From Terriglobia bacterium (GTDB taxonomy: Bacteria; Acidobacteriota; Terriglobia; Versatilivoradales; Versatilivoraceae), in NCBI GenBank assembly GCA_022452285.1, contig JAKUNG010000002.1:271218-327956 (forward strand): a stretch of DNA of 56,739 nucleotides, given 5' to 3'. Below are positions 36,615-45,243 of the stretch, piece by piece (the first letter of the stretch is position 1; every line of letters starts with the position of its first letter). Position numbers and translations under genes: made by a program. Below the pieces are notes generated by a model that searched no databases, was not told the origin of the DNA, and saw nothing but the letters and a program-made list of their open reading frames with translations.

Positions 36615-37619
36615 ATGGTCCAATTTAGTACAAATAAACTCCGGATATCAAGTGGAATGAGACCCACTGGACAACTTCACTTAGGACATGTAGTTGGAGC
36701 TCTAAAGAAATGGGTGGCTTTGCAAGACCAATATCAGAGTTTTCATTTTATTGCTGATTGGCATGCCCTGACCTCAGACTATGCGGATACTTCTAAAATC
36801 AATGACTATCGAATTGAAATGATGATTGACTGGTTGTCTGCTGGTCTAGATCCCCAAAAATCAGTACTTTTTGTACAGTCCGCTGTTCCTGAACATGCAG
36901 AGCTTCATTTAATTTTGTCAATGATAACACCATTGGGTTGGTTAGAAAGAGTCCCTACTTACAAGGAACAACAACAGAATGTTGCTGATAAGGATTTAGG
37001 CAATTATGGTTTTTTGGGATATCCAGTTTTGCAAGCTGCTGATATTTTAATGTATAAAGCTAATGCTGTTCCGGTTGGTGAAGACCAGGTGCCCCATGTT
37101 GAATTAACTCGAGAGATAGGGCGACGGTTCAATACACTTTATAAGGAGACATTCCCTGAACCCCAAGCGCTTCTGACGCAGGTCCCACGACTACCTGGAT
37201 TAGACGGTCGAAAGATGAGTAAAAGTTATAACAACGATATTTCTCTTTCTGATTCTCCTGAAAAAATATGGAAAAAAATTAAAGGAATGATGACCGACCC
37301 AGCCCGCAAGCGCAGACATGATCCTGGCAATCCGGATGTCTGCCCCGTTTATTCCTATCACAAAATCTATTCTTCCGAAGAGACGAAACAAGTTGTTCAG
37401 CGAGACTGCCGGACTGCTAAAATAGGATGTATTGATTGCAAAAACTGGGTAAGCACCTCTTTAGTAAAAGACTTAACACCACTGTTGGATTCTCGGAAAA
37501 AATATGTGAGTCGAAAAGGGGATATTCAGGACATTATTAAGGATGGTAATAATCGTGCTGCTGAAGTAGCTAAAGAAACAATGCAAGAGGTGCGTCAGGC
37601 AGTAAAATTTTCTGGCTAG
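36615..37619 (+). CDS. trpS: Tryptophanyl-tRNA synthetase
   Basis: Class I synthetase, 334 residues (full bacterial length). The GMRPTGQLHLGHVVGAL segment carries the HIGH-type HLGH at 22-25, GEDQVPHVELTREI binds tryptophan, and KMSKS is at 200-204. A cysteine-pair-containing stretch IGCIDCKNW lies near 275. scpA starts 10 bp downstream, suggesting an operon with the chromosome-segregation genes. Confidence 0.97.
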   Translation: MVQFSTNKLRISSGMRPTGQLHLGHVVGALKKWVALQDQYQSFHFIADWHALTSDYADTSKINDYRIEMMIDWLSAGLDPQKSVLFVQSAVPEHAELHLILSMITPLGWLERVPTYKEQQQNVADKDLGNYGFLGYPVLQAADILMYKANAVPVGEDQVPHVELTREIGRRFNTLYKETFPEPQALLTQVPRLPGLDGRKMSKSYNNDISLSDSPEKIWKKIKGMMTDPARKRRHDPGNPDVCPVYSYHKIYSSEETKQVVQRDCRTAKIGCIDCKNWVSTSLVKDLTPLLDSRKKYVSRKGDIQDIIKDGNNRAAEVAKETMQEVRQAVKFSG

Positions 37620-37629
37620 ATGGTAAAAA

Positions 37630-38421
37630 ATGGAAGAATCCTACAACATTAAATTGCCAGTCTATGAAGGCCCTTTGGATTTGCTTTTGGATTTAATCCG
37701 CAAACAGAAAATCAATATCTATGATATTCCCATTGCAAAAATTACAAGCCAATATTTAAGTTACCTTAAAGTGCTGAAGGAATTCGATACTAATTTAGCC
37801 GGTGAATTCCTGTTTATGGCAGCAACACTCATTTATATAAAATCTCGGATGCTTTTGCCAGTTGACCCCCTTGAATCGGAGGAAGAGACAGAAGATCCTA
37901 GAGCAGAATTAGTCCAGCAGCTTTTAGAATATGAGAAATTTAAGAATGCTGCTCAAATGTTACATCAGAAGGATTTAGTTGAACGTTCCAGTTGGACATT
38001 AGCAGGCATCAAGGATTTTCGAAACGTTTCTGTAGAACTAGAATTAGCAGTAAATTCATTTGATCTGATTGCTAATTTTCAAAAGATCCTAGAAAGAGTT
38101 GAGTCTACTCGGGCTATGGAGATTGAACGGGATGAAATTACAGTTGATCAAGTGGTAGGACATCTAAGAGGAGTGTTTTTAAACTCAGGTGAAAGTATTT
38201 CTTTAACTGATATGTTTGCTGGTCTTAAGAGTCGAAGAGCAACAATTTTTGTTTTTGTTATTATTTTAGAAATGGCTTATTTACAGGCTATAAGTTTATT
38301 TCAGAAAAAAATATATGGAGAAATTAGGGCGAAGAAGAAAAAAAACTTTAGTGATGTAATGACCAAAATTCATGATTGGATAGGTGGGCTACAGTTATCT
38401 ACGGTTGGCCAAAAAAGTTAA
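37630..38421 (+). CDS. scpA: Segregation and condensation protein A (kleisin)
   Basis: Kleisin subunit of the SMC-ScpAB condensin. 263 residues: N-terminal YEGPLDLLLDLIRKQKINIYDIPIAKIT and FLFMAATLIYIKSRMLLP, then a variable middle and the C-terminal winged helix (TIFVFVIILEMAYLQAISLFQ). SMC itself is not in the window. Ten bases after trpS and 55 bases before scpB. Confidence 0.95.
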   Translation: MEESYNIKLPVYEGPLDLLLDLIRKQKINIYDIPIAKITSQYLSYLKVLKEFDTNLAGEFLFMAATLIYIKSRMLLPVDPLESEEETEDPRAELVQQLLEYEKFKNAAQMLHQKDLVERSSWTLAGIKDFRNVSVELELAVNSFDLIANFQKILERVESTRAMEIERDEITVDQVVGHLRGVFLNSGESISLTDMFAGLKSRRATIFVFVIILEMAYLQAISLFQKKIYGEIRAKKKKNFSDVMTKIHDWIGGLQLSTVGQKS

Positions 38422-38476
38422 TCTTTGAACCCCTTTTTTTAAAAAATCAAAATAAATTGTTAAGGAAATTAATGTA

Positions 38477-39151
38477 ATGGCGGCTGATAACTCCCGATCA
38501 ATCATGTCTGAAGCTAAGTTAAGGCCAATTATAGAAGCGTTAATCTATTTAGCAGAAGAGCCGCTGACATTAGAGTCAATGGTCAAAATACTGGGGAAGG
38601 AAAATGAAGAATCAATCAGAAATTTGGTTAAAGAACTAAAGGAATTTTACCAGAAATCAGATTCAGGTATTGAAATAAAAGAAGTTGCTGATGGCTTTAA
38701 AATGTCAACTAAACCCGAATACCATGACTGGGTTCAGCAATACATTAAATATCGTAAGGGTCCCGTTCGTCTATCTCTTGCGGCCCTTGAGACACTTGCA
38801 GTGATAGCTTATAAACAACCAGTTACTCTACCAGAGATTCAGGATGTCAGAGGTGTTAATGCTGTTGGGGTAATGAAAAACCTGATTGAAAAGAAACTTG
38901 TGACAACCGGGGGAAGAAAAAATGTAATAGGTCGGCCTATTCTCTATAAAACTACTAAGGATTTCCTCTTGCAGTTTGGCTTAAAAAATCTAAGTGAACT
39001 ACCAAACCTTGAAGAGTACCAGGAGATGGTTCAGGCTTCGATGGCAGAAAATGATCCTGTTAATCTTTCTGCAAATGATAGTGGGAACGCTAAAAAAACA
39101 TCGACTTCACCAATTTCAAAGTCAGAGTCTGAAGAAATACAAAATAACTAG
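38477..39151 (+). CDS. scpB: Segregation and condensation protein B
   Basis: Two winged-helix domains of the SMC accessory protein ScpB. 224 residues: PIIEALIYLAEEPLTLESMVKIL, then RLSLAALETLAVIAYKQPVTLPEIQDVRGVNAVGVMKNLIEKKLV (key AALETLA.IAY.QP.T..EI...RG) and GRPILYKTTKDFLLQFGL. The last 50 residues are Ser/Asn/Glu-rich and disordered. An AAGGAA site precedes the ATG. Confidence 0.95.
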   Translation: MAADNSRSIMSEAKLRPIIEALIYLAEEPLTLESMVKILGKENEESIRNLVKELKEFYQKSDSGIEIKEVADGFKMSTKPEYHDWVQQYIKYRKGPVRLSLAALETLAVIAYKQPVTLPEIQDVRGVNAVGVMKNLIEKKLVTTGGRKNVIGRPILYKTTKDFLLQFGLKNLSELPNLEEYQEMVQASMAENDPVNLSANDSGNAKKTSTSPISKSESEEIQNN

Positions 39152-39273
39152 TCTAATCAACCTTCTTAATCGTAACAAAATATAAATATTGATTAAGGGA
39201 TAAACACATCAACAAATTTAAGAGTCAGACCCTCAAGATATAACTTTGAGTGTTGAAGCTGAAGGGACAAACT

Positions 39274-40005
39274 GTGGATCGGTTACAGAAAGTTATTGCA
39301 GAAGCAGGAATTTGTTCTCGACGTAGGGCTGAACTGTTGATTGAGCAAGGCAGGGTTGAAGTTAATGGGATTCAAATGAAACGATTAGGTACTAAAGTTG
39401 ATCTTAAAGTAGATCATGTCCTAGTAGATGGAAAACAAATTTATCAAACGGGACCAAGAGTTTATCTACTCATGAATAAGCCCAAGGGATTCCTTTGCAC
39501 TCTTTCTGACCCTGCTGGTCGGCCTCGGGTAACTGATCTCCTTGACAAGAATTTACTCAGAATTTTTCCAGTGGGCAGACTCGATTTTAATACAGAAGGA
39601 CTATTACTTTTAACTAATGACGGAGATTTTGCAAATCTTATCTCTTCAGCTGGTAAGCATTGTCCAAAAACCTATCTTGCTAAAGTAAGAGGTATGCCCG
39701 ATCGTACTGCTTTAAAAAAGATGACAGATGGCATGTTTCTGGGAAGAGTAAAATTGGCTCCCTGTAGGATCTCTGTCGTAAAAAAAGCTAATAATAATTG
39801 GCTGAGAATTACTCTTATTGAAGGCAAAAATAATCAGATCCGGAAAATGTTTGATCGGCTGGGATTTCCAGTTGTCAAATTACGAAGAACGCAGATTGGA
39901 TTTCTGAAAGATAACCGACTCAAGCCTGGAGAGTATCGATTACTGAGTAAACGAGAAATTGATCGGTTCAAATCATTGTCTAGGGAATTTAGTAAGACTG
40001 CATAA
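39274..40005 (+). CDS. rRNA pseudouridine synthase (RluB/RsuA family)
   Basis: Small-subunit-type pseudouridine synthase. 243 residues: S4 domain (RLQKVIAEAGICSRRRAELLIEQGRVEVNG) and the catalytic aspartate in FPVGRLDFNTEGLLLLTNDG (key GRLD), then EGKNNQIRKMFDRLGFPV. The frame is open to GTG 39250, but GTG 39274 has AAGGGA with 6-base spacing and makes the N-terminus match the family. RluB (23S U2605) is the likeliest assignment. Confidence 0.9.
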   Translation: MDRLQKVIAEAGICSRRRAELLIEQGRVEVNGIQMKRLGTKVDLKVDHVLVDGKQIYQTGPRVYLLMNKPKGFLCTLSDPAGRPRVTDLLDKNLLRIFPVGRLDFNTEGLLLLTNDGDFANLISSAGKHCPKTYLAKVRGMPDRTALKKMTDGMFLGRVKLAPCRISVVKKANNNWLRITLIEGKNNQIRKMFDRLGFPVVKLRRTQIGFLKDNRLKPGEYRLLSKREIDRFKSLSREFSKTA

Positions 40006-40121
40006 AACATTTGGTTGAATTGATATCCCTTCTGTAACTCTCTTTTGCATTTTGACTAAAAGCTTTTTTAGGGGTTTAAAGAAATCTGTAATCTAATTAC
40101 CTCGAAGCGTAGTGCAGTGCT

Positions 40122-40532
40122 ATGAATAATCCTTCAGAAATTAAGAAACTTCTCCGGAGATCAAAAACAATAGCAGTGGTTGGTCTTTCAATAAAAACAT
40201 ATAAAGCTAGTAATGCTGTTGCTTCGTACCTTCAAGTAAGGGGATATCGGATTATTCCAGTTAATCCTAATTACTCAAAAATTTTAGGGAATATTTCTTA
40301 TCCTAGTCTAATGGAAATTCCAAACTCAAGTGGCATTGACTTAGTGAATGTTTTTCGACGATCAGAGTCTGTGATGCCTATAGTTAATCAAGTAATTGAA
40401 CTAGGTATTAAGGCTGTTTGGCTCCAAGAAGGAGTCATTAATGAAGTCGCTGCAAAAAAAGCTGAAAATATGGGTATAACAGTAGTAATGGATCGCTGTC
40501 TCTTAAAAGAACATCGAAATTATTTGCCCTAA
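40122..40532 (+). CDS. CoA-binding domain protein (YccU type)
   Basis: 136-residue Rossmann fold: TIAVVGLSIKTYKASNAVASYLQVRGYRIIPVNPNY (key VVG.S...ASN.V..YL...GY.+.PVNP), and AVWLQEGVINEVAAKKAENMGITVVMDRCLLKEH at the end (key WLQEGV and MDRCL). Family proteins bind CoA; their physiological role is unknown. Stands between rluB and the M23 peptidase gene. Confidence 0.88.
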   Translation: MNNPSEIKKLLRRSKTIAVVGLSIKTYKASNAVASYLQVRGYRIIPVNPNYSKILGNISYPSLMEIPNSSGIDLVNVFRRSESVMPIVNQVIELGIKAVWLQEGVINEVAAKKAENMGITVVMDRCLLKEHRNYLP

Positions 40533-40646
40533 TGAAGATAGAGAAGAAGTTCTTACTATGTTGATTAAGGGATCGGTAGTCTGTTTGATATTATTGATGT
40601 GGAGTTCTATCAAGCTTTGGTAACATTAGTTTAAAGTGAAAATCGG

Positions 40647-41981
40647 ATGTTTAAATCTTTCTTTAAAATTAAAAGACTGATCAAATCACGACACAAATCT
40701 AATTATGTGATTGGTGGTTTAGCGTGTGGAATAATCATTTATGTGTCAATGAGCATAAATAGGGAATCGAACCTCCCAATTGGTCCATCTTTGCCTGAAA
40801 AGAGAGATTCAATCAGGCAACCAGATCAAAATCTTGAAAGAATGACAATTATACAAGGTCAAATCACAAAGAATTTGACCTTGAGTGAGATATTTTCAAG
40901 TTTTGGATTGTCGCACGAAGTGACCTATCAAGTAGTGAAAGCCAGTAAGCCCATTTATAATTTGCGCAAACTAAAAGTTGGAAACCGTTTTGAATTAGAG
41001 ATGGATATTAATGGGAACTTGACCATTTTTCGTTACCATCTCGATTCAGACAATTTTTTGGAGGTATTGCATGGTGACAAGGGGTATGAGGCCCTGCTTC
41101 ATCCTTTTGACTATGCAAAAATAGAACACCCCGTATTTGGTACTATTGAATCTTCACTCTTTCTTGCCATTAATAAATTAGGAGAGAAGGATCAATTAGC
41201 TTTGGATATGGCTGAAATTTTTTCTTGGGACATTGATTTCAACACTGAGATTCAAGCAGGTGATTACTTTCGTTTAATTGTTGAAAAGCTCTCCTTAGAA
41301 GGAAAATTTGTTAAATATGGGAGAATCCTGGCAGCGGAATTCTATAATGATGGGAAAATTTTCAAGGCATACTTCTTTGAAGATCCAGAAGGTGAACAAG
41401 GTTATTATAATGCTAGTGGCTATTCTCTAAAGCGTGATTTTCTAAAATCTCCTGTTAAATTTTCCCGAATAAGTTCTCGATTTTCTCATAGAAGGTTTCA
41501 TCCAATTTTAAAGCGTGTTCGGCCTCATCTCGGAGTAGACTATGCTGCCCCGAGGGGAACACCTGTCGTTGCTGCTGGTAAAGGTCGAATCAGGTTTAGA
41601 GGATGGAAAGGTGGATTTGGAAAATATATTGTAATCAAGCACAGTAATGGGTTCACAACTCGATATGGACATCTTTCACGATTTAGATCAGGCCTTTCCA
41701 GAGGATCAAGAGTTGTGCAGGGACAAACAATTGGCTATGTTGGTTCTACTGGTTTGTCGACAGGACCTCATCTTGACTATCGTGTAACTCGAGATGGAGT
41801 TTTTGTTAACCCCGTTTCACTTAAGATGAAACCTACAAAGCCACTCAAGTCTCGATATCGCTCTATCTTTGAAATAGAAAAGATTAAGCGAAAAAATCAG
41901 TTAAAGGCAATTAAATTTCCAAATGAGTTTTTGAGGCAGGCAAATAAGTTGTCTACATATGATGCAGAGTTTATTTATTAA
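40647..41981 (+). CDS. M23-family peptidoglycan peptidase (LytM/MepM type)
   Basis: 444 residues: basic N-terminus, one membrane segment at about 25-40, an OapA-like / opacity-type repeat region (LTLSEIFSSFGLSHEVTYQV), and a C-terminal LytM domain. Zinc ligands are the H in RPHLGVDYA (plus Asp), the H in RYGHLSRF and the H in GPHLDYRV. This arrangement resembles MepM/YebA, a cross-link hydrolase needed for cell-wall growth. Anchored in the inner membrane and acting in the periplasm. C-terminal 40 residues are basic. Confidence 0.9.
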   Translation: MFKSFFKIKRLIKSRHKSNYVIGGLACGIIIYVSMSINRESNLPIGPSLPEKRDSIRQPDQNLERMTIIQGQITKNLTLSEIFSSFGLSHEVTYQVVKASKPIYNLRKLKVGNRFELEMDINGNLTIFRYHLDSDNFLEVLHGDKGYEALLHPFDYAKIEHPVFGTIESSLFLAINKLGEKDQLALDMAEIFSWDIDFNTEIQAGDYFRLIVEKLSLEGKFVKYGRILAAEFYNDGKIFKAYFFEDPEGEQGYYNASGYSLKRDFLKSPVKFSRISSRFSHRRFHPILKRVRPHLGVDYAAPRGTPVVAAGKGRIRFRGWKGGFGKYIVIKHSNGFTTRYGHLSRFRSGLSRGSRVVQGQTIGYVGSTGLSTGPHLDYRVTRDGVFVNPVSLKMKPTKPLKSRYRSIFEIEKIKRKNQLKAIKFPNEFLRQANKLSTYDAEFIY

Positions 41982-42291
41982 TCTTGTGGTAATCACTTCG
42001 CTTCATTTTCGAGAAGAATAAGATATCTATAATCAACTTTAATGGTAGCCATAAAATAAAAAGATTTGACCTATCGATAAGGATCTTTAAAATATACTCG
42101 TCTTGATACAAAGCCGTACCAAGAAAGTCATAATGAAATGAATATATAGCTGACCCTTTGAAGGTAAGCTGAATTTTTTGGACATAGACGTCCCTTGGAC
42201 TCGAGAAGTTTTCGTTCCGATGGGCGTTTTTTTTTGGGTTCAACTACTGTGTCAGGGGATCTAAAGTGAAACAGGTGGAAAGGAAAAATCG
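41982..42291. other. 310-bp intergenic region upstream of the porin gene
   Basis: Carries the 3' end of the M23 gene message and the porin leader. A GGAAAGGA ribosome site precedes the porin ATG. A minus-strand frame of 90 codons crosses it but lacks a supported start. No other structure recognised. Confidence 0.4.
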
Positions 42292-43488
42292 ATGATAGTG
42301 AATCTGTTCAAGAGTTTTATAGCAATATGCTTAGCCATTGTTCTTTTTAACTTGGAAGGATGGACACAAGCTACAACCTCTGCAGAAAACCAGACTGCAG
42401 AGAAAAAAACGGAAGAAGAGGTTGCTGATCTCAAGAAAGAAGCTGAGGCTAGTGCCCCTATTATAGACTTTTTTAAGAAGACTACTGTAAGTGGATATGT
42501 AGATGCCTATGTCGGTTACAGCAGTAATACACCAGCAAATGGAATAGTTGAGCTGCGTGGACTGGATACTAGGCACAATAGTCTTCAGTTTGATTTAGCC
42601 AAGATTTCTTTTGATGGTAGCCCTAGTGAGGTGGGTGATGTAGGTTACGTTGTCGACCTCGTTTATGGACCAGCTGCTGATTCCTACCACTCATTTGAGC
42701 CAGTTGCAGGTCAGCAAGAGATCATTAAAAATATTCAACAAGGATATGTTAGTTACGTGGCTCCGGTGGGTGAAGGATTAACTGTTAATGTTGGTAAGTT
42801 TGGTACCTTTGTTGGTGGTGAAGTCCTAGACACTATTGATAACTATCAGTACCAGCAGTCTATTCTGTTTGGTTTTGCTCAGCCATATTACCATACTGGT
42901 ATGAGTGCTAGTTACGATGTGTCTGAAAATGTAAGCTGGGGCCTTTACTTGGTAAATGGGTGGAATAACTCAACTGATAATAACACGGGCAAGAGTTTTG
43001 GTTGGTCGGTCTCTGTATCACCGAATGAAATGGTAAGCATTACTCAAGGGTATTTAGGAGGACCGGAGCTCACTGGGTTGAATAGTCCTTGGAGACATCT
43101 GCTTGACACTGTTATAGGTATCTCAGTTAATGACCAAGTTGAACTTCTATTCAATTATGATTATGGATTTGATGCTGAAGATCTTCCTACGTATACAAAA
43201 ACCACTTGGAATGGTATTGCTGGTGCAGTTCGCTTTAAAAGTCTAGATGGAAAATGGGCATTCTCACCTCGATTTGAAATTTTTAGTGATGGAGATGCTT
43301 TTGCCACTGGCACCAAACAAACGCTCAAAGAAATTACCCTTACCGCTGACTATAGGGCAATAGAAAATTTTAGTACTAAGTTTGAGTACCGTGTAGATTG
43401 GTCTGACAAACCGTTCTTTAATGGTAAAACAAGCCAAAGTGTTTTCCTGATTGGTTGGGTTTATCGATTTGGTTTTGGTGAGAAGTAG
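42292..43488 (+). CDS. Outer-membrane porin of the bbp2 (OmpL-like beta-barrel porin-2) type
   Basis: 398 residues: signal peptide ending around FNLEGWTQA, then an acidic/lysine-rich helix (TAEKKTEEEVADLKKEAEA) that may form a coiled coil, then a barrel of about 16 strands. Diagnostic stretches are SGYVDAYVGYSSN, GKFGTFVGGEVLDTIDNYQY and FAQPYYHTGMSASYDVSENVSWGLYLVNGW, which fit the bbp2 family. It ends in a strand with terminal hydrophobic residues (WVYRFGFGEK). General solute channel is the likely role. Confidence 0.85.
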   Translation: MIVNLFKSFIAICLAIVLFNLEGWTQATTSAENQTAEKKTEEEVADLKKEAEASAPIIDFFKKTTVSGYVDAYVGYSSNTPANGIVELRGLDTRHNSLQFDLAKISFDGSPSEVGDVGYVVDLVYGPAADSYHSFEPVAGQQEIIKNIQQGYVSYVAPVGEGLTVNVGKFGTFVGGEVLDTIDNYQYQQSILFGFAQPYYHTGMSASYDVSENVSWGLYLVNGWNNSTDNNTGKSFGWSVSVSPNEMVSITQGYLGGPELTGLNSPWRHLLDTVIGISVNDQVELLFNYDYGFDAEDLPTYTKTTWNGIAGAVRFKSLDGKWAFSPRFEIFSDGDAFATGTKQTLKEITLTADYRAIENFSTKFEYRVDWSDKPFFNGKTSQSVFLIGWVYRFGFGEK

Positions 43489-43980
43489 ATTTTGACTTAG
43501 ATAAATTGGGCACGATGGTTTCCCTGCTAAAAATAGGGATTACCTAATAAAAGGATAGGCCCAAGTATATAATTAAAAAGAAAGACTGGAGGAGCTTCGC
43601 TGCGAGAAAGAGCTCTTATTTAAGTTCTTAGGTATAGGCCTGCTCTCATGACACTTGTAGTAATCTGAGGATCTTCTGATTTATAATAGTTGTGAAATAC
43701 TCAGTGGAGAGCAACTCTAATTATAAATTCTGACTTTATTTTTAGGCTTCCTGATTTTGATTTAGAGGGCTCCTAAGTAGAGCACACCTTTAGTTAAAAA
43801 TCAGCAGGGCAGCTTCTTCATTTACCCCACTCCAGACACTTTTTTTTCTTAATGTAAATGTCTTTCTCTCTTATACTTTGAGATAAGAGTGGGGAACTCT
43901 TTTATCAAGACTAGGATAGGCTCGATAAAGGTTTCTGCAGTAGAAAGTTGAGACAAAAAAGCCATTTAGAAGTACTGGGG
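43489..43980. other. 492-bp intergenic region between convergent porin and aquaporin genes
   Basis: Two genes converge here, so it should hold terminators. Visible hairpins are 43521-43539 (5-bp perfect stem, 9-base loop) and 43868-43889 (7-bp perfect stem, 8-base loop), neither followed by a clear T-run. I find no supported coding sequence and no RNA gene I can name. Confidence 0.4.
43868..43889. terminator. Possible terminator hairpin between convergent genes
   Basis: Perfect 7-bp stem (43868-43874 with 43883-43889) and 8-base loop, about 90 bp past the aquaporin stop. It lacks a downstream T-run on the minus strand, so intrinsic termination is only a guess. Confidence 0.25.
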
Positions 43981-44604
43981 CTACTCGTCTTGATTTACAA
44001 CTTTGTAAACTAATGCACCTGTTGAACCTCCTGCGATCGTACCTAATAAATAGATCCAAAGGTTATTCCAGGCGCTTAATCCCATAGTTGAGATTCCTAC
44101 AGCCACAGCTGGGTTATAAACTCCTCCTGAGATAGGACCACCGGCAAAAGCTCCCACCATTATGGTAAAACCAATGGCCAATCCATAATAGGAGTTTCCT
44201 TCAGTCTGTTTAGAGGTAGTTGTATTTAGGACAACATACACGAGAGCAAAGGTAAATAAGAATTCAGTTACTAAAGCGGGAAAGGTTGCTAGAGAGGCTT
44301 CCGAAACTGAAGTAGGTTGTTTCAAAAAGGTGACTATAGTTGCTGCTATTATGCCAGCTAGAACCTGAGAGGCTATATATGGAAGTACGTCTTTGCTTGG
44401 ACATTTTCCTCGGATCCAAGCTGCAATTGTAACAGCTGGATTGTAATGGGCTCCGGAAAGATGACCCCCAGCATATATCATGACCATTAGGACAGCACCG
44501 ATTGCCAATGGGGCAATAACACCGGTACCAGGATTAATTGATGTTAGACCAATTACTAGTACTAAAAAGAATGTTCCAATAAACTCCACAAGGTAGTTGC
44601 GCAT
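43981..44604 (-). CDS. Aquaporin-family (MIP) channel with NPAV second motif
   Basis: 207 residues, six helices plus two half-helices. Both pore motifs are present: NPA at 55-57 (SGAHYNPAVTIA) and NPA at 164-166 (SGGVYNPAVAVG). In standard aquaporins the second motif is NPAR, whose arginine forms the selectivity filter; here it is NPAV, so water, glycerol or another small solute cannot be predicted. AGAGGTG precedes the ATG. Stands alone. Confidence 0.9.
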   Translation of the reverse strand: MRNYLVEFIGTFFLVLVIGLTSINPGTGVIAPLAIGAVLMVMIYAGGHLSGAHYNPAVTIAAWIRGKCPSKDVLPYIASQVLAGIIAATIVTFLKQPTSVSEASLATFPALVTEFLFTFALVYVVLNTTTSKQTEGNSYYGLAIGFTIMVGAFAGGPISGGVYNPAVAVGISTMGLSAWNNLWIYLLGTIAGGSTGALVYKVVNQDE

Positions 44605-44980
44605 TAGTCACCTCTTTAATTAAGTTGAATTTACACCCGCTTTTCTAAGTAAGATACTTATAGAATTAAAAAAGATTAAACTTTGACATCACCTAAGACT
44701 ACTAACCCAAGTAAAACAGTAGTTATGAAATATTTCGATATACTACAAATTTCGCCTAGCTGTATTGTAGTATCTTGCACACTTGAGTATCTAGTCTATG
44801 TTAATATTTTTCTGGTTAGTTTAAAAAAAATAGTTTTTGGACTAGCACATAAAGATAACATATAGTGCTATTTGTAGGATTAAATTTGGATTAAACATCT
44901 TAAAACTGTCAGTGTATATTTAACATTACAGTGTCCGATAAGACATTATCGAGTTTATTAAAAAAACACAATAAGGTTTC

Positions 44981-45009
44981 TTGACATCTGGTTAAAATTT
45001 GTCAATCAT
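44981..45009 (+). promoter_or_regulatory. Candidate hppA promoter overlapping an inverted repeat
   Basis: Consensus -35 TTGACA (44981-44986), 17-base spacer and AATCAT (45004-45009, four matches to consensus -10). TTGACA is repeated in inverted orientation as TGTCAA at 45000-45005, which could make the site an operator as well. hppA starts 234 bp downstream. Confidence 0.35.
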
Positions 45010-45181
45010 CCCCAAGATGTTGGATGAGTTTTTACACATAGTCTAGGAGATTGTTTTGTTTCCAAATTTTCAAAATTAAGATGATTGAAGCTTAATCAAA
45101 AGAGAATCATTATGATAGGTAGTGTCATTAGTTCATGCAATAGTCTGCAGTTCCCGTTACAATAGTTCTACATTATTGGTT

Positions 45182-45206
45182 GCCCTTTCTTCAATTAGTA
45201 AAGGGC
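45182..45206 (+). promoter_or_regulatory. Leader hairpin upstream of hppA
   Basis: Perfect 7-bp stem GCCCTTT/AAAGGGC with an 11-base loop, ending 37 bases before the hppA ATG and followed by an AU-rich stretch and the TTAGGAG ribosome site. Could affect message stability or act as a weak attenuator. Confidence 0.35.
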
Positions 45207-45243
45207 TATTTAGATCTATATTTTATTAGGAGTTATCTTACTT

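Larger units (their letters stand above)
44605..45243. other. 639-bp intergenic region upstream of hppA
   Basis: Divergent spacer between the aquaporin gene and hppA. It contains a perfect CGATAA/TTATCG hairpin at 44936-44951, a TTGACA/TGTCAA inverted repeat at 44981-45005 that also reads as a promoter -35, and a GCCCTTT/AAAGGGC hairpin at 45182-45206 in the hppA leader. A 60-codon plus-strand frame at 44683-44865 has no ribosome site and is not counted. No riboswitch class recognised. Confidence 0.45.

Noticed and set aside
41971..42243. 90-codon minus-strand frame between the M23 gene and the porin gene
   Set aside because: Only a TTG start without ribosome site, no internal ATG near the beginning, and it overlaps the end of the M23 gene. 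Composition is not impossible for a protein, but I cannot support it.
44683..44865. 60-codon plus-strand frame upstream of hppA
   Set aside because: No Shine-Dalgarno, TTG start and no recognisable motif; it lies in a region with inverted repeats and is more likely untranslated.
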